DNA of 64,000 nucleotides from CAVOGJ01 sp963695405 (GTDB taxonomy: Bacteria > Planctomycetota > Planctomycetia > Pirellulales > Pirellulaceae): the NCBI GenBank assembly GCA_963695405.1, contig CAVOGJ010000001.1, positions 186,001-250,000 on the forward strand. The letters run 5' to 3'. A program made the translations under genes and the position numbers. The stretch's first letter is position 1. Each line of letters starts with the position of its first letter. The notes beneath the pieces are model-generated. The model did not search any database, was not told the origin of the DNA, and worked only from the letters and a program-made list of their open reading frames with translations. Positions 55,212-64,000 of this stretch are shown here, piece by piece.

Positions 55212-56696
55212 CCGATTCGCCGCGTTCCCGTCGTTCGACTTTCGCCAGTGCAGCAGATTCTTCGTCGTCGACACGCTATCGCCCATCCGAGAAGCGCCAG
55301 GGAGATGGCCGTCGGTTCCGGTACCATGATGCTTCCTGAGGACCGAAACTTAAAATTGTTCCAGATATTGAAATCAGACGTATCGATCGCGCCATCAATG
55401 TTGAAGTCCCCCGCGCACCATCCAGCACCCGTTGAGAACTTGTTCTGGTTCCAGACGTTGAAATCGGACGCGTCGACCAGTCCGTCCAGGTTGGCATCTC
55501 CCGGCAAGAATGCTCCTCCTGAATCGTTGGTGCGCACACCGGCGGATGACAACCAGGCGGCCACATCCGCGGTATCAATCGAGCCATTTCCGTCAACATC
55601 GAACTCGTACTTGTCGGTACCGCCCAAGATGGCGTGAGAGAGGGCATCGATGTCGCTGCAATCGTACAGGCGATCCGCATTAAAGTCACCCGAGGCAAGC
55701 GTGAGCGTAAATTGGCCAAGGTCCAAGACCGCCGCAAACGCCTCTGCTGCCGTGGGAAGAATCTCCTGAGGCGGCAACTGGAACCCAGGGAAAAATGTCT
55801 GCGGTCTCAATTCGATCGTGTAACTATAGACACTTTGATCGCCGTACGACCAATCAATGCTGATGCCGCTGGCCAAATAGAGTTCCGAAGCCGAAATCGG
55901 GTCATAGGCGACTCCATTTACGCTCTGCATCGAATTGGCCATCTCGACCGCCAGTTGCTGCAAGAGTACCTGATCTGCCGGTTCGTCCACGGCTGAGTAA
56001 CCATACGGATAGAGGATCAACTGCGAGTAGGAATGGAAGTCGATGTTGGCCACCAGGTTCTGTCGCTCGTAGTAGAAATCGCGCATGGCTTGCGTCTCGG
56101 GCTCCGAGAAGGGTGCTGGACCGCGGTACGTGATGTCTCCAGGAAAGGGGCTGGAACCTGAATTCAGTCCCCACCCGAAATCCCAGTTACGATTCAGGTC
56201 GACGCCGAATTCGCCCAATCCGACCGGCCGCCGGTTCTTCCGCCAATTCCGTTCCGTGGTCCAGGAATAGACGTAACCGTCCGGGTTGACGACAGGTATC
56301 ACATAAATATCAGCACCGTCGAGTAACTCACTTATGCCATCATCCACGCCATAACCACTCAGCAGCTGTTCCGCGGCGTACATGTTGGTCATCGGGGAGA
56401 TCCACTCGTGCATGCTGGGTCCCGTTGAGCAACACTCCTGGCCGGACCGTCCGATCGCCGCCATTCCCTGAAATCTTGATTCCGCGAATATCCCTTCCCT
56501 CGTACGACTGGCCAATCACGAACGATTCGACCAGCGATGGATAGTCGTCGGCAAATTGATCGAGTCGCGCATTGATCGCCGCGAGGTCTTGATATTGTGT
56601 GTACCATTGCGCGGTTGCCGTGGGAATTCCACTGAACAGGATGGTGACGACCACAAAATAACAACGCGGGACGAGCCTCTGGAATTCAACCTTCAT
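55208..56696 (-). pseudogene. M14 zinc carboxypeptidase with dockerin-like repeats and PEP-CTERM, frameshifted
   Basis: From ATG 56696 a signal segment (RCYFVVVTILFSGIPTATAQ) is followed by IGQSYEGRDIRGIKISGNGG and NGTQHAR, where the metal-binding motif HAREW should continue. The frame then breaks at about 56407: EWISPMTNMYAAEQLLSGYG continues in the next frame. A missing dinucleotide (CGCGAG to CGAG) would explain it. Downstream the peptidase is intact: IPVVNPDGYVYSWTTERNWR, FGVDLNRNWDFGWG, IDFHSYSQLILYPYGY (third zinc ligand) and YTIELRPQ (catalytic Glu). A four-loop dockerin-like module (55350-55700) and a VPEPTAISLALLGWAIACRR terminus follow. It ends tail-to-tail with the large repeat gene, sharing CTAG. 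Confidence 0.85.
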
Positions 56697-56993
56697 GATT
56701 CTGCTTACTCGGCTTTGGTACTTGGAATGGCCGGTGGCTGCCGCTTGGTCCTGAAACGTTCGATCGGCCGTCGCTGCGAACTGACGGTGCGCAGCCGGCA
56801 TCGATGCGACGCTCCATCGGCTACCTTCGCCGCGCCGGCAGCCAGAAGCAATGCCATGGTAAACCAAGCCGGCACAAATCGCGAATGTAAAGTGGTCACG
56901 CCCGCGGGCCTGAAAGTGACGGAAGTCGGGCCCGGCGACGTCCGAGATGGCCGCCGGACGGGCGCAACCGGCCGCCCACCTTGGCTGCGTGGC
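56697..56993. other. Intergenic region, no gene seen
   Basis: About 300 bases between the carboxypeptidase start and the end of aceF, both on the minus strand. Only out-of-frame open stretches are present. Confidence 0.4.
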
Positions 56994-58490
56994 CTAGGGA
57001 GCCAGCAACAGCCGACCGGGGGCCTCGAGGTAGCCGATGACATCATTGAGAAAGCGAGCCGCCGTAGCTCCGTCTACCAAACGATGGTCGTAAGACAGGC
57101 TGAGCGGCATCATGAGCCGAATCTTGATTTCGTCATCGACCACGATGGGCATGTTTCGCGACCTTCCCACGAGCAGAATCGCTACCTCGGGTACATTGAT
57201 AATCGGTGTCGAATACGTACCACCGATCGCACCCAGGTTGCTGATGGTAAATGTGCCACCACGAAGGTCGTCGATAGAGAAGTTATTCTTGCGGACGCGA
57301 TCGGCCATCAGAGCAGTTTCTTTTGCCAGGGCAGAAATACTCTTCTGATCCGTATTCCGTAGAGCCGGCACGACGAGCCCGCGGTCGGTATCGACAGCAA
57401 TCCCAACGTTAACGTACTGCTTATAGATAATCTGACCATTCGAAACATCGAACGACGCATTCACGAGCGGATTCTCTCGCAAGGCCATCGACACCGCCTT
57501 GATCACAAACGGCATGGAGGTCAGCTTGATTCCCTTCTTGGAATAGTCCTCCTTACTGGCCTGACGAATTCCCTCCAATTCCGTCACGTCCGCGTCGTCA
57601 AAGTTGGTGACGCGAGGCACAGTCGACCACGATTCGTGCATTTTGGCGGCAATCGTCATGCGGATCTTGGCCGCATTCTCGACACTTATTGGCCCCCAGG
57701 CATCGGTGGAGGCATCGCCGGGGAGCGACGGCTGGCCGTCGCCCATCAATTCGGACGCGGCGGAGCGGGCCGGACGATCGGGCACGACAGCGGGCGTCAC
57801 TTCCTCTGGTTTAGCAACGGGTGCCGACTGGACCTGGACTTGCTCGTCGGGCGCGGAGGGGGAGGGGGCGGGGGCTGCCGGCTCGCTCTGTCCTACCGAC
57901 TGGCTGGCGCGGCGCACGACACCGAGCACGTCATCGCGGGTAATGCGACCATTTTCCCCGGTGCCGGCGACATGGGTCAAATCAACGCCGACCTCGCGGG
58001 CAAACCGCCGAATCGCCGGTCCGGCGGCAAGGGGGGGGTTTCCATTTGTGGCGGGTGGTGCAGAGGCGGTGGGCGCCGATGTCGGCAGCGGCGCTGCTGG
58101 AGCCGACGGTCGGGTCGCCGCGGGCGGGTGCGCCGGTTGGGCAGCGGGTGACGGAGCCGTCGCCTCGACCTTCGTCGGCTCCTCGGCCGCTGGTGAGTCG
58201 GCGACCGGCGCGGCCGGTGGCGTGGGCGAGGCGGCGGGAGTTTCGGCGGCGACGGCCGCATCGACGGTAATCAGGATATCGCCGATGGCGATCGTCTGTC
58301 CGCTTTGGACGTGAATCTTAGTGACCTTGCCGGCGGCCGAGGCGGGGACTTCGACGGTCGCCTTATCCGTCTCAATTTCCAGGATGTTCTGGTCTTTGGC
58401 GATCGTATCCCCTTCGGCGACCAGCACGTCGAGCACATCCCCCGATTCAATGCCTTCACCCAGGTCTGGCAGCTTGATATCGACTCCCAT
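56994..58490 (-). CDS. aceF: Dihydrolipoamide acetyltransferase, pyruvate dehydrogenase E2
   Basis: A single lipoyl domain opens the protein: MGVDIKLPDLGEGIESGDVL to EIETDKATVEV with the lipoylated K43. A long Pro/Ala/Ser linker follows (about residues 80-160), then the peripheral subunit-binding domain (PAIRRFAREVGVDLTHVAGT), a second linker and the catalytic acyltransferase domain with SLSYDHRLVDGATAARFLND, whose His is the active site. The ATG at 58490 has GAGG 8 bases upstream. It transfers the acetyl group from E1 to CoA. 498 aa. It follows aceE by 73 bases on the same strand. Confidence 0.95.
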   Translation of the reverse strand: MGVDIKLPDLGEGIESGDVLDVLVAEGDTIAKDQNILEIETDKATVEVPASAAGKVTKIHVQSGQTIAIGDILITVDAAVAAETPAASPTPPAAPVADSPAAEEPTKVEATAPSPAAQPAHPPAATRPSAPAAPLPTSAPTASAPPATNGNPPLAAGPAIRRFAREVGVDLTHVAGTGENGRITRDDVLGVVRRASQSVGQSEPAAPAPSPSAPDEQVQVQSAPVAKPEEVTPAVVPDRPARSAASELMGDGQPSLPGDASTDAWGPISVENAAKIRMTIAAKMHESWSTVPRVTNFDDADVTELEGIRQASKEDYSKKGIKLTSMPFVIKAVSMALRENPLVNASFDVSNGQIIYKQYVNVGIAVDTDRGLVVPALRNTDQKSISALAKETALMADRVRKNNFSIDDLRGGTFTISNLGAIGGTYSTPIINVPEVAILLVGRSRNMPIVVDDEIKIRLMMPLSLSYDHRLVDGATAARFLNDVIGYLEAPGRLLLAP

Positions 58491-58563
58491 CTTGTTCCTC
58501 AATCCTCTTGATAGCCGGCCTTTGGCCGATCGACTCGGCGGTTTTTCTCTCGCTGGGGATGGC

Positions 58564-61281
58564 TCATGCGTAAAGCGGATTCACCTTCTCGGGATCGACG
58601 CCGAGACTCTCGATCGCCGCCCGCACGACCGTGCCTTCGACGTCGCCGCGACGGAAGAGCTGATACAGTGTTGCGATTACGATGCATTCTGCATCGACTT
58701 CGAAATGCCGCCGCAAACTTTCTCGCGTCTCGCTCCGACCCATCCCGTCGGTTCCCAAAGCGAACAGTCCGCCGGGAATCCAGGGATCGATCTGTTCAGC
58801 TAATGCTTGCACGTAATCCGAGGCCGCGATGAAAGGCCCTTGCTCGTCCTTGATCAGCTCCTCAAGGTAGGATTGGCGGCGGGTTTCTGACGGATGCAGC
58901 ATGTTCCAGCGCTCGCAGGCGCGGGCGTCTCGTCGCAATTCGGTATAACTTGTGACGCTCCACACATTGCTGGAGATCTGGAATTCATCGGCCAGAATCT
59001 TTTGCGCCTCCAGGGCGCCACGTAGGATCGCGCCGCTCCCCAGCAGCTGCACGTGGAGCGGTCCCGCCTCGACCGAAGACAATTTATACATTCCCTTGAT
59101 GATGCCTTGCTCGGCACCCTCAGGCATCGCCGGCATCGCGTAGTTCTCATTTTCTGCCATCAAATAATAGATGGCGGTTTCACCGTCTTCGTACAACCGT
59201 TTGAGACCATCGAGTACGATCACTGCAATCTCGTAGGCGTAAGCCGGATCGTAGGCCCGCACGGTGGGAAAGGCGATGGCATTCAGCAGGCTATGTCCGT
59301 CCTGATGCTGCAAACCTTCTCCGTTCAACGTCGTGCGACCTGCCGTGCCGCCGATGAGAAACCCCTTGGCTCGCATGTCGGCGGCGGCCCAGATCAAGTC
59401 TCCAATCCGCTGAAAGCCGAACATGGAATAGTAGATGAAGAACGGAATCATGTTGATGCCATGCTGGCAATAAGCCGTGCCCGCGGCATTAAAAGAAGCC
59501 ATCGACCCCGCCTCGGTGATCCCCTCCTCGAGGATCTGTCCGTTCTCCGCTTCCTTATAGTACATCAACTGATCCGAATCGACCGGTTCGTACAGTTGTC
59601 CGGCGTGGGCGTAGATGCCGACCTGGCGAAACATGCCTTCCATACCGAACGTCCGCGACTCGTCGGGTACAATCGGCACGACATACTTACCGATCTTCTT
59701 ATCCTTGCAGAGCTTGCTGAGCAGCCGCACAAAGCCCATCGTCGTGGACATCGGCTTGTCGCCACTCCCGGCGAGAAATTCGTTGTACTCTGCCAGTCGT
59801 GGCACTTCTGTGCGTGGATGCGCTGTCGGTCGGCTGGGAACGTACCCACCCAATTCCTTTCGCCGCTCGCGCAAGTACCGCATTTCGACGCTGTCGTTTG
59901 GCGGGCGATAGAAGGGCGCGTTGACCACGTCCTCGTCCGAAATGGGAATGCCAAATCGGCTGCGGAATTCTCGCAATTCTTCCTCATTCGCCTTTTTCTT
60001 GTTGTGCGCGATATTCTTGCCTTCGCCGACTTCTCCCAGTCCATAACCCTTGATCGTCTTGGCAAGTATGACCGTGGGGCGACCATTTCGTAACTCGGTC
60101 ATTTTCTGATAAGCCGCGAAGACTTTTTCGGGGTCGTGCCCACCGCGCTTCATGCGTTCGAGCTTGTCATCGGAATAACTCTCCACCAATTCCCTCAATT
60201 GCGGATACTTCCCGAAAAAGTGCTCCCGGATGTAAGCACCCGGCATCGCCGTGTACTTTTGGTATTGACCATCGACCACTTCCCCCATCCGCTTCACTAG
60301 CAGCCCACTTTCGTCATCGTCCAGGAGCGGATCCCAGTCGCTTCCCCAGATGACTTTGATGACGTTCCAGCCCGCGCCATGGAAAATTCCCTCCAGTTCC
60401 TGGATGATCTTTCCATTGCCGCGAACGGGGCCATCGAGCCGCTGCAGATTACAGTTAATCACGAAGCACAGGTTGTCCAATTGCTCCCGCGCTGCCAAGG
60501 TGATCGCTCCCAGTGACTCGGGCTCGTCCGTCTCACCGTCTCCCAGGAACGCCCAGACGCGCGAATGCTCGGTGTCCTTGATGCCGCGATCGAGCAGGTA
60601 GCGATTGAACCGTGCCTGGTAGATCGCCATGATCGGGGCTAATCCCATCGAGACGGTGGGGAATTCCCAGAAATCAGGCATCAACCAGGGATGCGGATAC
60701 GACGAGAGTCCCCCATTCGGGCAGAGCTCGCGGCGAAAGCACTCCAGGTTCTCCTCGCTCAGTCGCCCCTCGAGAAAGGCGCGGGCATAGATGCCAGGAG
60801 ACGCATGCCCTTGAAAGTAAATCAGGTCGCCGCCATAACCATCCTCGCCCCGGCCCCGAAAGAAATGGTTGAAAGCGACTTCGTAGAGCGTGGCCGCAGA
60901 CGCGTAAGTGGAAATGTGACCTCCGATGCCGTCGAACTGTTTATTCGCGCGGACCACCATCGCCATCGCATTCCAGCGAATGATACTTTTGATCCTGCGT
61001 TCAATCTCGCGATTGCCGGGGAACCGCGCTTGTTCGTCGGCAGGGATCGAATTGATATAAGGTGTCACCGTCGAGAGGGGTAATGCCACTCCCAGTTGAC
61101 TGGCTCGGTTGCGGAGCGTTTGGAGCAAGTAGCTGGCACGTTCCGGCCCGCGACTCTCCAACACATATTCCAGGGAATCGAGCCATTCCTTCGTCTCCAT
61201 CGGATCGATATCGATCGAGTGAGCTCCCGCCAGCAGCGAAGCCTGCGCCTCGCCGTCGCCTAATATCTTGGCATCCGCCAT
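58564..61281 (-). CDS. aceE: Pyruvate dehydrogenase E1 component, homodimeric type
   Basis: The protein is the single-chain AceE form (905 aa, normal for this type), not the alpha/beta type. Thiamin-diphosphate site: VWAFLGDGETDEPESLGAIT followed by VINCNLQRLDGPVRG, the GDG...N motif. GKYVVPIVPDESRTFGMEGM and AAGTAYCQHGINMIPFFIYY belong to the pyrimidine half. It decarboxylates pyruvate and acetylates the lipoyl group of AceF. The start MADAKILGDGEAQASLL is chosen over upstream ATG 61335. It is transcribed with aceF and probably lpdA. Confidence 0.96.
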   Translation of the reverse strand: MADAKILGDGEAQASLLAGAHSIDIDPMETKEWLDSLEYVLESRGPERASYLLQTLRNRASQLGVALPLSTVTPYINSIPADEQARFPGNREIERRIKSIIRWNAMAMVVRANKQFDGIGGHISTYASAATLYEVAFNHFFRGRGEDGYGGDLIYFQGHASPGIYARAFLEGRLSEENLECFRRELCPNGGLSSYPHPWLMPDFWEFPTVSMGLAPIMAIYQARFNRYLLDRGIKDTEHSRVWAFLGDGETDEPESLGAITLAAREQLDNLCFVINCNLQRLDGPVRGNGKIIQELEGIFHGAGWNVIKVIWGSDWDPLLDDDESGLLVKRMGEVVDGQYQKYTAMPGAYIREHFFGKYPQLRELVESYSDDKLERMKRGGHDPEKVFAAYQKMTELRNGRPTVILAKTIKGYGLGEVGEGKNIAHNKKKANEEELREFRSRFGIPISDEDVVNAPFYRPPNDSVEMRYLRERRKELGGYVPSRPTAHPRTEVPRLAEYNEFLAGSGDKPMSTTMGFVRLLSKLCKDKKIGKYVVPIVPDESRTFGMEGMFRQVGIYAHAGQLYEPVDSDQLMYYKEAENGQILEEGITEAGSMASFNAAGTAYCQHGINMIPFFIYYSMFGFQRIGDLIWAAADMRAKGFLIGGTAGRTTLNGEGLQHQDGHSLLNAIAFPTVRAYDPAYAYEIAVIVLDGLKRLYEDGETAIYYLMAENENYAMPAMPEGAEQGIIKGMYKLSSVEAGPLHVQLLGSGAILRGALEAQKILADEFQISSNVWSVTSYTELRRDARACERWNMLHPSETRRQSYLEELIKDEQGPFIAASDYVQALAEQIDPWIPGGLFALGTDGMGRSETRESLRRHFEVDAECIVIATLYQLFRRGDVEGTVVRAAIESLGVDPEKVNPLYA

Positions 61282-61595
61282 CGTGTATCCTCTTTTCACG
61301 CCCTGGAGTAAACGACCGCAGACGACTGGGGCCAACAGCCCTCCTTGCCATCTGTTGCCGCCAGACCTCGAGTTGCCGCCGGACCTCGAACCAGACTTCC
61401 CTGCCCCGCAGCGAAATGCGCCTTAGCGAAAGAGCGTTTTCAAGGCGAATCCCATGTATCGTTCGCCACAAGGCAGGGGATGCAGCGAAAATAGAGCGAG
61501 TTTCCTCCGGCTCTATTGTTTCCCACAGTTTGCAACGCGTAAAGGTCGGATAGCCGCGATAAGCGGAAAGTCTGAACCTGTTGCTCAAGAACAAC
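61282..61595. other. Gap between lpdA and aceE, no gene seen
   Basis: A 314-base gap between two genes of one pathway on the minus strand. It may carry a separate promoter for aceE-aceF. No structured element is evident. Confidence 0.4.
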
Positions 61596-63032
61596 TTACG
61601 CCTTGGCCGGCCGGCGCGGCTTGTAGATTTCTGTCGCCGTCCCGAAAAAGACCTCACCGGCGTTCATCAGCGTTTCACTTAACGTGGGGTGGGCGTGGAC
61701 GGTGTCGGTAATATCACGGACCTCACATCCCATCTCAATCGCGAGGGCGGCTTCGGCGATGAGTTCCCCGGCTCCGGCGCCACATATTCCGCATCCGATC
61801 ACACGCTCCGAGTCGGGATCGATCAGCCATTTGGTGATTCCTTCGGTGCGTCCGAGCGCCTGGGCTCTCCCGCTGGCTGCCCAGGGATAGAGGGCCACCT
61901 GGTAGGGCCGGCCTTCCTTTTTTGCTTGTTCCTCGGTGTAGCCGGCCCAGGCAACTTCCGGATCGGTGAAGACGACCGCCGGGATGGCAGCCGGCGCGAA
62001 TTCGGCGGTATGTCCCAGCAGTGTCTCAACGGCCACCCGTCCCTCGTGCGTCGCTTTGTGCGCCAACATAGGTTCACCCGCCACATCGCCAATTGCCAGA
62101 ATGTGCGGATCGGCAGTCTGTTGCTGAGAATTCACAATCGCGAACCCACGCTGATCGAGCGTTACCTGCGTTCGTTCCAGCCCGATGCCGCGACTGGAAG
62201 GACGTCGTCCCACGGACACCAGCACGCGATCATAAAGCTCGACGCCGTACTTTCCCGGTCCTTCGAATGCCACCTCGACCTTGTCTCCGCGGTCCCCTAA
62301 CGAGCCGACTTTGGTGTTGAGGAAGATACGGTCGCCCACCAATTTCGCCATATGTTTCGCCAGCGGTTTGACGAGATCTCGGTCTGCGCCGGGCAACAGT
62401 CCATCCGTCAGTTCAACGATGCTCACCTTGGACCCCAACCTGGCGTAGACGGATCCCATTTCGAGTCCAATGTAGCCACCACCAATGACGAGCAACGTCC
62501 CGGGGATATCCTGCAATTCCAAGGCGGAGGTCGAGTCCATCACACGTTCCGACTCGAGCGCCATCGACGGCGGCATCGCGGGGATGCTCCCCGTGGCCAG
62601 GATGCAGTGGTCGAAAGATATCTTCCCTTCGCTGGGGATCGAATCGCTCTCACCCTCGAGCAGCAATGACGTCGAACTCTCGAACGTACCCCGCGCTTGA
62701 ATGACTTGCACATTTCGACGCTTGGCCAGTTGTGCCAGTCCGTTCGAGAGGGTCTCGATCACTTCGTTCTTCCGTGCCCGCAAGCGATCGAGTTCGATCG
62801 ATGGGGCCCCGTCATAGACAACTCCCCAATCCTCGCGCATCTCATCGACTTCGCTGATGACACGGGCCACATGCAACAGGGCCTTGGATGGAATGCACCC
62901 TCGCAGCAGGCACGTGCCGCCCAAGCGGCGTTCGGCTTCGACCAGGACCACATCAAGCCCCTCATCCGCCGCGAGAAATGCGGCCGCATAGCCTCCGGGG
63001 CCTCCCCCTAACACAACCAAGGGCGCGTGCAT
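61596..63032 (-). CDS. lpdA: Dihydrolipoyl dehydrogenase, E3
   Basis: The FAD-binding motif VVLGGGPGGYAAAFLAADEG, the redox-active GGTCLLRGCIPSKALL (C41, C46), a second nucleotide site LLVIGGGYIGLEMGSVYARL, and the dimer-interface HAHPTLSETLMNAGEVFFG with the catalytic His are all present. Length 478 aa is typical. It reoxidises dihydrolipoamide in the pyruvate and other 2-oxoacid dehydrogenase complexes, making NADH. It lies upstream of aceE on the same strand, an unusual order because lpd often ends the operon. Confidence 0.96.
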   Translation of the reverse strand: MHAPLVVLGGGPGGYAAAFLAADEGLDVVLVEAERRLGGTCLLRGCIPSKALLHVARVISEVDEMREDWGVVYDGAPSIELDRLRARKNEVIETLSNGLAQLAKRRNVQVIQARGTFESSTSLLLEGESDSIPSEGKISFDHCILATGSIPAMPPSMALESERVMDSTSALELQDIPGTLLVIGGGYIGLEMGSVYARLGSKVSIVELTDGLLPGADRDLVKPLAKHMAKLVGDRIFLNTKVGSLGDRGDKVEVAFEGPGKYGVELYDRVLVSVGRRPSSRGIGLERTQVTLDQRGFAIVNSQQQTADPHILAIGDVAGEPMLAHKATHEGRVAVETLLGHTAEFAPAAIPAVVFTDPEVAWAGYTEEQAKKEGRPYQVALYPWAASGRAQALGRTEGITKWLIDPDSERVIGCGICGAGAGELIAEAALAIEMGCEVRDITDTVHAHPTLSETLMNAGEVFFGTATEIYKPRRPAKA

Positions 63033-63325
63033 GCCATCCGTCTCCGTAATATCAGTGGAAACACGCTACTGGGCGACGGCCCATAGTAGCGTGCGAGAAG
63101 AACGGCTGTTTCCAGCCGCCCATGAAACCGGCCATCACTTTGCCACACCGGGGCGTTCGGATTGCGACCTGGTGGGTGGACCGGATCGTCGACGTTCCGG
63201 AAGGCAGTTCCTTAGCGGCGGGCGTCGTCTCGAACTCGCCTCCCCGCTGCGAACCGCGAGCAGTAAGGCAGACTAACGCCCTGCCGGAGTTTCGAGGACG
63301 CGACAATCGCAGTCGGTCGTTGCGA

Positions 63326-63934
63326 CTAGCGCGATAGGAATTCGACAACGATATTCGCGTCCACGGGCAGGCTGATATCGCTGGGGCCGGGCAATCCCTG
63401 CACTGTCGCTCTCAACGTCTCGGCGTCGAAAGTGACCCAATCGAGGGTCTCGCTCGTCGCTTCCTCAGCCATACTGCGGTACATGGTCTGCAGGTTGCTA
63501 CGAGCACGTACCGTAATTACGTCCCCAGCCCGCAGCATATAGGACGGCTTGTTGACCGTGACGCCGTTGACCTGAAAGTGACCGTGCACGATGCCTTGCC
63601 GGGCCTGTGGACGTGTCTTGGTGAACCCCGCGCGGCGTACGACATTGTCCAGTCGTCGCTCGAGGGCGGTGAGCAACAACTGGCCCGTATTGCCAGCAGT
63701 CCGCCCGGCCTTGGAGAAGTAGCGGCGCAGTTGCCGCTCGCCCAAGCCGTAATAATGCTTGATCTTCTGCTTCTCCATCAACGCCAGTCCATAGTTGGAC
63801 GGACGGCGTCCGCGGACGTGCATGCCCGGCGGATGGTCGCGACGCTCGAGTGCCCGTCCGGCGCCGGCGTCCTCGTAAATCAGTGCTCCCAAGCGGCGAT
63901 TGATGCGCGCTTTCGGTCCGGTATAACGACCCAT
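63326..63934 (-). CDS. rpsD: 30S ribosomal protein S4
   Basis: The sequence MGRYTGPKARINRRLGALIY and EKQKIKHYYGLGERQLRRYF match S4, then the S4 RNA-binding domain LERRLDNVVRRAGFTKTRPQ and ARQGIVHGHFQVNGVTVNKP. It nucleates 30S assembly and regulates its own mRNA in many bacteria. AGGAGTG lies 7-10 bases before the ATG, one of the clearest ribosome binding sites in the window. 202 aa, normal. It stands apart from other ribosomal genes; 293 bases separate it from lpdA. Confidence 0.97.
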   Translation of the reverse strand: MGRYTGPKARINRRLGALIYEDAGAGRALERRDHPPGMHVRGRRPSNYGLALMEKQKIKHYYGLGERQLRRYFSKAGRTAGNTGQLLLTALERRLDNVVRRAGFTKTRPQARQGIVHGHFQVNGVTVNKPSYMLRAGDVITVRARSNLQTMYRSMAEEATSETLDWVTFDAETLRATVQGLPGPSDISLPVDANIVVEFLSR

Positions 63935-64000
63935 AAACGATCACTCCTGAATGTTGCGTCTTCGCGATAACGCGGCTTGAATTTCTTCGCGGGGAAGATC

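Noticed and set aside
1..64000. CRISPR arrays, prophage, insertion sequences, exosortase, cohesin and rRNA genes
   Set aside because: None was seen anywhere in the window on either strand by reading; only short slippage repeats and one intergenic inverted repeat were found.

Overview
The window looks like chromosomal DNA of a planctomycete, most likely of the Pirellulales type. The evidence is: exported proteins carrying the planctomycete N-terminal signature (LEQRLALSA, LEPRFLLS and LERRDLLT variants close to the N-terminus); planctomycete-style dockerin-like calcium-binding repeats (GDANLDGxVDTSDFNxWN); PEP-CTERM C-termini; the futalosine route to menaquinone; a fused NatB/CPBP permease; and a complex I gene set without nuoE, nuoF or nuoG. 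This is inference from protein character. No rRNA is present to confirm it.

Layout. 1-10 kb: the 3' end of a secretin gene coupled to a lipoprotein gene, a convergent BON-domain protein, a Spy/CpxP-like protein, a multi-EF-hand protein, an S41 C-terminal processing protease, lhgO, and a WD40 protein. 10-17 kb: mqnA, a frameshifted mqnC, a decayed TadG/VWA remnant, an ABC exporter ATPase with its permease-CPBP fusion, and an amidohydrolase that may be an aminodeoxyfutalosine deaminase. 17-31 kb: a secreted metzincin protease with dockerin-like repeats, a CbiX/SirB chelatase, a long acyl-CoA dehydrogenase, a frameshifted subtilase, a PEP-CTERM animal-type haem peroxidase and a PH-domain membrane protein. 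31-33 kb: a TPR lipoprotein, tRNA-Glu(TTC) and csrA. 33.7-46.4 kb: the complex I cluster (nuoI, then a DUF2203 gene, then nuoA-C-D-H-J-K-L-M-N). 46.4-49 kb: a small helical protein, a TatD-family hydrolase, a thioredoxin-like protein and an intergenic inverted-repeat element. 49.2-56.7 kb: a PEP-CTERM protein with a clear terminator, a 1597-residue beta-propeller/Ig-repeat surface protein, and a frameshifted M14 carboxypeptidase. 57-64 kb: the pyruvate dehydrogenase genes (lpdA, aceE, aceF on the minus strand) and rpsD.

How the genes work together. Pyruvate dehydrogenase supplies acetyl-CoA and NADH. Complex I passes electrons to a quinone, which the mqn genes would make as menaquinone. The exported proteases, peroxidase and repeat proteins make up a surface or secreted degradative set. 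Three of these otherwise convincing genes (mqnC, the subtilase, the M14 peptidase) are broken by one frameshift each, and each is 3n+1 bases long overall. Whether these are real lesions, assembly errors or recoding sites is the main open question. I did not find an obviously new defence or mobile system.
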